This document shows, piece by piece, positions 14,637 through 18,744 of a stretch of 18,744 bases of DNA. The translations under genes and the position numbers were made by a program. The notes below the pieces were generated by a model that did not search any database, was not told the DNA's origin, and saw only the letters and a program-made list of their open reading frames with translations. Every line of letters starts with the position of its first letter. Within the stretch, counting starts at the first letter, position 1. Source of the DNA: Clostridiales bacterium. GTDB lineage: Bacteria > Bacillota > Clostridia > Peptostreptococcales > T1SED10-28. The DNA is taken from positions 1 to 18,744 of the forward strand of contig SLKF01000034.1 in the NCBI GenBank assembly GCA_007134725.1, given 5' to 3'.

Positions 14637-16268
14637 TTGAATAAGAAACTGATGATGATTTTTATGACACTATTACTGATTACCTTCCTTGTAGCATGTG
14701 ATGAGGAGACACCGGAGGAAGAGCCGGAAAACGGAGAGATGGAAGAAGAAACAGGGGATTTGGAAGCGAACTACGGTGGGACCTTACGACTGGCGGTACC
14801 GGAAGTTACTCATGGAAATCCGATTTATGAAAATCCTGAGGAAATGATTCATATCCAGAAACTGATTTTTGAGAGTCTGCTAACCTTTGATGAGGATCTC
14901 TCCATCATCGGAGAAATCGCTGAGGAGTGGAGTTTTTCCGAGGACGGTCAAGTAGTAGAATTAGAACTGCACCCGGAGCTAACCTGGCATGATGGAGAGC
15001 CCTTTACCGTGGAGGATATTGAATTTACCGTGGACACTATTAAAAACACTCCCGAGGAAAACATCAGTCACCGGATATACCAAAACAGTGTACGACATAT
15101 TTCTGCCGTTAGAGAACTGGAAAACGGAAATGTAGGAATTACCTTCACCAGACCTTTTAGCAATGCCATGGAAGCCTTAACCTTCCCGGTACTGCCGAAA
15201 CACCTATTTGAAGAAAACCCGGAACTGTTAACCGGGGAGGATTTTCCTTGGATCGGTACCGGATCTTATAGGCTTGATGAGCGGGACACGGAGGGATTTA
15301 CCTTACAAAAGGTTGAAGACCATTATCGAACGAATCCTTATATAGAAGAGGTAGATGTACGCATTATAGAGGACTACGATGAACGTAAGGGATTGTTTGA
15401 AGAAGGAGAATTAGATCTGTTCCGTAGTACTTATTTGGACCTGGATGAATATGAAAATGAGGAAGAGGAGAATGTGCATGCTTTTCTTCGCAATCATTTG
15501 GAATTTCTCGCCTTTAATTTTGAGGGAGACTCTTTGTTCGGGGATCATCCGGAACTAAGAAGAATTCTTGAGCAAGGAATTAATAAAGAACAATTGGTTG
15601 ATGAGATTTACTTTGGATACGGAGTCACAGCGGATTCGCCTATTCACCGGGAGCACTGGTTATATAATGAAAACCTCATGGACAGCGAAGGTTCCTTGGA
15701 AGAAGAGGAAATTCTGGCAGTGATGGAAGATTTGGGTTATCAGTATGGCGATGAGGGTCTTTGGGTTGATAATAACGGAGAAAGCCTTTCTGTGGAAATG
15801 CTGGTTAATGAAAACCATGGTCCAAGAGTCATGGCGGCGGAAGTAGTTAAAGAACAACTGCTTCAATTAGGTTTTGATGTTACGGTGGTTAGGGAAGATT
15901 TCAGCAGCATCCAACAGCGTTTGGATGATGGACACTATGAACTGTATTTTGGAGCCTGGGATTTAGCTTTTTTACCGGATCTATCCTTCGCATTTCATTC
16001 GGATTTTGTAGGAAGAACCAACTTTATGAACTATCGTAACGAAGCAATGGATGAAATTTTAGAAGAAACGTTCCGAGCCGCGACCCAGGAAGAAAAGAAA
16101 GAACAGTTCGAAGTCTTACAAAAAATGATTCAAGAAGATTTGCCAATCATCAGTCTATACTTCCTGCAGGATACCTATCTTTCCGGGGAAACACTTCATG
16201 GGGACTTGGCACCGAGAGCAACCAATATTTTCGCCAACTTAGATCAATGGTTTATTGAAACCAAATAA
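14637..16268 (+). CDS. ABC transporter substrate-binding lipoprotein, peptide/nickel (SBP_bac_5) family
   Basis: A 543-residue extracellular lipoprotein that would capture oligopeptides or a related ligand for an ABC importer. The N-terminus is a lipoprotein signal: MNKK, a hydrophobic core, then lipobox LVAC with C21. A very acidic linker (22-45) follows. The family body starts at GGTLRLAV and contains AEEWSFSEDGQVVELELHPE, then TWHDGEPFTVEDIEFT (about 117-132), the SBP_bac_5 signature region. The C-terminal lobe runs through DVTVVREDFSSIQQRL and YELYFGAWDLAFLPD. The start is TTG at 14637, six bases after GGGGGA. No permease or ATPase genes adjoin it, so its transporter lies elsewhere or it acts as a spare or sensory binding protein. 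Promoter unclear: TTGACA at 14593 lacks a good -10. Ligand unknown. Confidence 0.93.
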   Translation: MNKKLMMIFMTLLLITFLVACDEETPEEEPENGEMEEETGDLEANYGGTLRLAVPEVTHGNPIYENPEEMIHIQKLIFESLLTFDEDLSIIGEIAEEWSFSEDGQVVELELHPELTWHDGEPFTVEDIEFTVDTIKNTPEENISHRIYQNSVRHISAVRELENGNVGITFTRPFSNAMEALTFPVLPKHLFEENPELLTGEDFPWIGTGSYRLDERDTEGFTLQKVEDHYRTNPYIEEVDVRIIEDYDERKGLFEEGELDLFRSTYLDLDEYENEEEENVHAFLRNHLEFLAFNFEGDSLFGDHPELRRILEQGINKEQLVDEIYFGYGVTADSPIHREHWLYNENLMDSEGSLEEEEILAVMEDLGYQYGDEGLWVDNNGESLSVEMLVNENHGPRVMAAEVVKEQLLQLGFDVTVVREDFSSIQQRLDDGHYELYFGAWDLAFLPDLSFAFHSDFVGRTNFMNYRNEAMDEILEETFRAATQEEKKEQFEVLQKMIQEDLPIISLYFLQDTYLSGETLHGDLAPRATNIFANLDQWFIETK

Positions 16269-16311
16269 AGCCTATAGGGAGGACGACTTCCTGAGATCTT
16301 GCAACTGCATA

Positions 16312-16340
16312 TTGACAAGGGAGTAAATTCATCTTATAAT
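16312..16340 (+). promoter_or_regulatory. Perfect consensus promoter of tRNA-Leu(GAG)
   Basis: TTGACA (16312-16317), exactly 17 bp, then TATAAT (16335-16340). The tRNA begins 17 bp later. Confidence 0.9.
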
Positions 16341-16357
16341 AGGATAGTGTTTGAAAA

Positions 16358-16443
16358 GCGGGGGTGCTGGAATAGGCAGACAGGCATGTTTGAGGGACAT
16401 GTGCGTTAATCGTGTGTGGGTTCGAACCCCATCCCCCGCACCA
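16358..16443 (+). tRNA. tRNA-Leu (anticodon GAG)
   Basis: The acceptor GCGGGGG (16358-16364) pairs with CCCCCGC (16433-16439). Discriminator A and CCA (16441-16443) are encoded. Anticodon stem CATGT/ACATG holds loop TTGAGGG, giving GAG, which reads CUC/CUU Leu codons. A long variable arm and T-loop GGTTCGAACC complete a class II tRNA. It is a single-gene unit with its own promoter and terminator. Confidence 0.97.
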
Positions 16444-16470
16444 AAGCATTATCCAATAATCATAAAAAAC

Positions 16471-16517
16471 AAAACCTTTAAACATACACTCCAGGAGGGA
16501 TGTTTAGAGGTTTTTTT
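16471..16517 (+). terminator. Terminator of tRNA-Leu(GAG)
   Basis: A 15-nt arm (16471-16485) pairs with 16500-16514, with one G-U pair, around a 14-nt loop. The stem ends in T7 (16511-16517). Confidence 0.85.
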
Positions 16518-16579
16518 GCTATAAAGTCTATCGGGCCATTAAGAATAACGAATTTTTTCTCTTAGTGTCTTGGAAAGTT

Positions 16580-16608
16580 TTGAAAGACGGTTGCTTGGGG
16601 TATAAAAT
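16580..16608 (+). promoter_or_regulatory. Likely promoter of the 224-residue protein gene
   Basis: TTGAAA (16580-16585), 17 bp, TAAAAT (16603-16608). A second TATAAT at 16660-16665 lies nearer the gene but has only a weak -35 (TTAAGA at 16636). The rest of the 16518-16702 gap shows nothing else clear. Confidence 0.4.
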
Positions 16609-16702
16609 AATTTATAGGCTTTTTAAACCCCTTGGTTAAGAACTTTTATTCAAAAACAATATAATAATAAATACAATGAAATGATTAGAGAGGAGCATCA
16701 AC

Positions 16703-17377
16703 GTGATTCCCAAAATACAAAGTCCCATGACAGAACGCTTAGAAGAATTGGACTTTTTGACAGAAGAATCGATCCCCAAAAAAGAAGTAAAGAAAAACCG
16801 ACTGTTTTCCAAAGGGGAAGTAAAAATATTGAAAGGAAAACATCTTGATAAATTTTCCAATCTGCAACTGAAAGGATTAAACATCTATGGTTATGAATTT
16901 GGCATTTGTTATCCTAAGAACCGATGCTACCCGATTTTTATCTACCAGTGTATCTACGTTCCTAAAAGAGCAGTGGTAACGGTAAACTATGCCTACCATG
17001 ATATCGAGGACACTGAAAGTATCCCGGGATTTCAGGAACTCCTGAAATTGGATGAAGAACTGGGGAAGGAAAGACTGTATAAAACCGTAAAACCTCAGTA
17101 TTTCCTAGTGGATGAAGTAATTGAAAACGCCTATAACGGCATGGTAAATACGGAACACATTGAAAACGGATTTGAAGATATCCTTAGGCTGTTTGAACAA
17201 TGGTACCGAGGGCTCGAAGAAAATCACGACGACTTACCGAAGGAAACCGAAGAGTTTTCCCGATGGAAAGATTGTTTTAAAGATAAATTTTTTGCCAAAG
17301 ACTATGGTTATGCAGCAACAAAACGGTATTTAGGGAAAAAATGGTCTGATAAGGTTTTTAAAGAGTATTTGCGTTAA
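16703..17377 (+). CDS. Unassigned 224-residue protein, possibly ferredoxin-dependent bilin reductase-like
   Basis: I do not recognise this protein with certainty. It is soluble, with no signal peptide or membrane helix. The start is GTG at 16703, seven bases after AGAGGAG. Residues 59-100 resemble the central sheet of ferredoxin-dependent bilin reductases such as PebS: a Tyr-Pro (70-71), then YPIF (76-79), a short turn and a hydrophobic strand VVTVNYAYHD (91-100). The C-terminal part (about 185-224) also matches in pattern: a WKDxFKDKF helix, then YGYAATKRYL. The Asp expected just after the PIF motif in PcyA/PebS is replaced by Q82, so normal catalysis is doubtful. No haem oxygenase or bilin gene lies nearby. 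Its stop overlaps the stop of the convergent gene. The family link is inference from recalled patterns. Confidence 0.75.
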   Translation: MIPKIQSPMTERLEELDFLTEESIPKKEVKKNRLFSKGEVKILKGKHLDKFSNLQLKGLNIYGYEFGICYPKNRCYPIFIYQCIYVPKRAVVTVNYAYHDIEDTESIPGFQELLKLDEELGKERLYKTVKPQYFLVDEVIENAYNGMVNTEHIENGFEDILRLFEQWYRGLEENHDDLPKETEEFSRWKDCFKDKFFAKDYGYAATKRYLGKKWSDKVFKEYLR

Positions 17378-18285
17378 TGACCGGAAGAACTGCGGGAAAT
17401 CGGAGGGGTGGGGGACCACAACTCATGACCGTCGCTTTTCAAGAGGACGGTTCCTTGCACATCCGTACGATAAAGAAGTGGAGAAAAATTTAGCAGGCGC
17501 TCAACTGTTTCCTTATGGGGATGCCCGTAGGGATTTTCTTTACCCGAAGATATTACTGATATTCTTGGAGACACCGCTTCTAAAAATAAAAGGCTACTGG
17601 AAGTACGGCTACCGTGATGCGGCACTTTTAGGACGTCAGCGGAGAGGATTTCCGGGGGATAATCCTGTATTAAAGCAGCCTCCCCGGGGGACTCGATATC
17701 TCCTGTAAATAAAAATCGATGATCTACATAGGTGAGTTTTAATACAACGCTCCAGTTATTTAATTGATCCTGAAAATCCCGATGGGGACTTAAAAACTCC
17801 AGGGTCATGTTTTCTTCAAAAAGATAAGGCTCGGAAGAAGGGATCGGTCGGAGGGGAATGTTTTCCTCCTCGATAGTACCCAGAAGATCCTCAAAGGTTT
17901 TGGTGGTATGGGCTACGGGTGGAAGAATGATCAGATCCGTGGAAAAGTTTTCTAGAATAAAACCCAGACCTCCAATATGATCCGCATGGGGATGGGTTCC
18001 GATAACCATATGTAGATGCTTTACCCCATGCTTTTCAAGATATCCTTTTAGGAAACTTCCTTGACTTTTCTCACCACCGTCAATTAGAATATTTTGATTT
18101 TGAGGGGTTTGGATTAAAATACTGTCTCCTTGGCCCACATCAATATAATGTACCTGTAAAATTGATGCATCTTCCGAATGGAAATCATTGAAAAAAAACA
18201 AAAAAGACGTTATGATTAATAGCAGGAATAAGAGGAATGAAATCGGGCTTTGAAGGATGTTTTTAACCGTCTTGTTTAAAGTCAT
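17374..18285 (-). CDS. Membrane-anchored metallo-beta-lactamase-fold hydrolase, ComEC C-terminal type
   Basis: A 303-residue protein with one N-terminal hydrophobic helix (about 14-33) that should tether an extracellular metal-dependent hydrolase domain. VHYIDVGQGDSILI (45-58) is typical of the ComEC/Rec2 C-terminal family, in which the domain is thought to act as a nuclease during DNA uptake. Metal-site residues seen are HPHADH (98-103), FTGD with D196, PHHGS (H223, H224) and GHPH (254-257). The multi-helix ComEC channel is absent, so this is a stand-alone member. I chose the ATG at 18285, preceded by AAAGGA. An in-frame ATG at 18402 would lie upstream of the likely transcription start. Its stop overlaps that of the convergent gene by three bases. 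Substrate unknown: DNA, nucleotide or other phosphodiester. Confidence 0.9.
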   Translation of the reverse strand: MTLNKTVKNILQSPISFLLFLLLIITSFLFFFNDFHSEDASILQVHYIDVGQGDSILIQTPQNQNILIDGGEKSQGSFLKGYLEKHGVKHLHMVIGTHPHADHIGGLGFILENFSTDLIILPPVAHTTKTFEDLLGTIEEENIPLRPIPSSEPYLFEENMTLEFLSPHRDFQDQLNNWSVVLKLTYVDHRFLFTGDIESPGEAALIQDYPPEILSADVLKVPHHGSRTSSSLLFLEAVSPRISVISSGKENPYGHPHKETVERLLNFSPLLYRTDVQGTVLLKSDGHELWSPTPPISRSSSGH

Positions 18286-18390
18286 AGAGGGAAGTCCTTT
18301 CTTATATATAGTTAGAAAAGATTTATGTAATGCGAAATTAATGTTATTAAAGAGATTAGTAAGAAGCTTTAGAAGAAGATTTATAGGACT

Positions 18391-18399
18391 ATTATAGCA
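18391..18399 (-). promoter_or_regulatory. Extended -10 promoter of the MBL-fold gene
   Basis: On the minus strand TGCTATAAT combines a perfect -10 (18396-18391) with the TGn extension. No good -35 is seen, which is tolerated by extended -10 promoters. The leader to the ATG would be about 100 nt. Confidence 0.5.
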
Positions 18400-18434
18400 C
18401 AAAAAACTGAAATTCCGCAGTGAAACCTATATAG

Positions 18435-18463
18435 TTTAAAACAACAATCAGTATGGTTATATT
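18435..18463 (+). promoter_or_regulatory. Likely promoter of the gene at the window end
   Basis: TTTAAA (18435-18440), 17 bp, TATATT (18458-18463), diverging from the MBL-fold gene. Confidence 0.4.
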
Positions 18464-18486
18464 TCCTAGCGAGAGGAGTCTTAAAT

Positions 18487-18744
18487 TTGACAATACATGG
18501 ATTTTTTTTGGATAAAGAAAAACGGGCAGCGTTTATTGATCAGTATTTGCATGAAAAAGCCCTGCCGCAAGAAGATTTACAAAGGGAGAAAGCCCCGGTT
18601 AAACCACGTTTAAAACCGGGGGTTACTCTTATCAAGTTACAACACACCTATAAAAGAATTCCGGGATACTGGCTACAGGTCCGCTTCGAAGACAATGATC
18701 CGGGAAAAGAACTGCATCGGAAAATCCTAGAACTTTTTCATGAA
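18487..18744 (+). CDS. Unrecognised protein, N-terminal 86 residues only
   Basis: An open frame runs in register to the last base. It starts at TTG (18487), eight bases after AGAGGAG. The product begins MTIHGFFLDKEKRAAFIDQY, has a basic, proline-containing stretch (KPRLKPG, about 41-47) and ends with a likely helix rich in Glu, Lys and Leu. No signal peptide or membrane segment is visible in this part. I see no motif that names a family, and the rest lies beyond the window. It diverges from the MBL-fold gene. Confidence 0.7.
   Translation, partial: MTIHGFFLDKEKRAAFIDQYLHEKALPQEDLQREKAPVKPRLKPGVTLIKLQHTYKRIPGYWLQVRFEDNDPGKELHRKILELFHE

Noticed and set aside
16252..16485. 77-residue minus-strand frame over the tRNA-Leu(GAG)
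   Set aside because: Antisense to the tRNA and its promoter; no start signal.
17478..17708. 76-residue plus-strand frame opposite the MBL-fold gene
   Set aside because: Antisense shadow over the conserved PHHGS and GHPH region.

Overview
This window reads as a low-GC Gram-positive chromosome, most likely an anaerobic member of the Clostridia. That rests on AT-rich codon use, strong AGGAGG-type ribosome binding sites, several TTG or GTG starts, sigma-A promoters with 17-bp spacers, U-tract terminators and Firmicutes-type proteins (BmrCD/YheIH-type exporter, YnzC-type small protein, PolA without proofreading residues). Several exported or exposed segments are very acidic (lipoprotein linker, anti-sigma ectodomain, exporter loop), which would fit a salt- or alkali-adapted species; that part is inference.

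Bases 1-121 are the right end of an IS200/IS605-type element, carrying the 3' part of a TnpB-associated omega RNA. The element abuts the 3' end of an exporter gene and supplies its stop codon. Bases 118-3932 (minus strand) hold a two-gene operon for a heterodimeric ABC exporter. Diverging from it through overlapping promoters is a diacylglycerol/lipid kinase gene, followed by a MarR regulator and a 56-residue UPF0291 protein that ends in a good terminator. Next come an orphan NarL/LuxR-type response regulator and an M18 aminopeptidase, probably co-transcribed. These converge on a cation diffusion facilitator gene across a long hairpin terminator.

A minus-strand tRNA-Leu(CAA) with its own promoter and terminator precedes an ECF sigma factor and its zinc-finger anti-sigma factor, which have a sigma-E-like candidate autoregulatory promoter. 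Then follow polA and coaE (replication/repair and the last step of CoA synthesis), an orphan peptide-type substrate-binding lipoprotein, and a tRNA-Leu(GAG) with a perfect consensus promoter and its own terminator.

The last part holds a 224-residue protein that I tentatively relate to ferredoxin-dependent bilin reductases. Its stop codon overlaps that of a convergent membrane-anchored metallo-beta-lactamase-fold protein of the ComEC C-terminal type. The window ends inside an unrecognised plus-strand gene. Most genes are ordinary chromosomal housekeeping or regulation. The points most worth following are the IS end that rewrites the exporter terminus, the bilin-reductase-like protein, the sigma/anti-sigma pair and the overlapping divergent promoters. 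I see no CRISPR array, prophage or evident multi-gene defence system.
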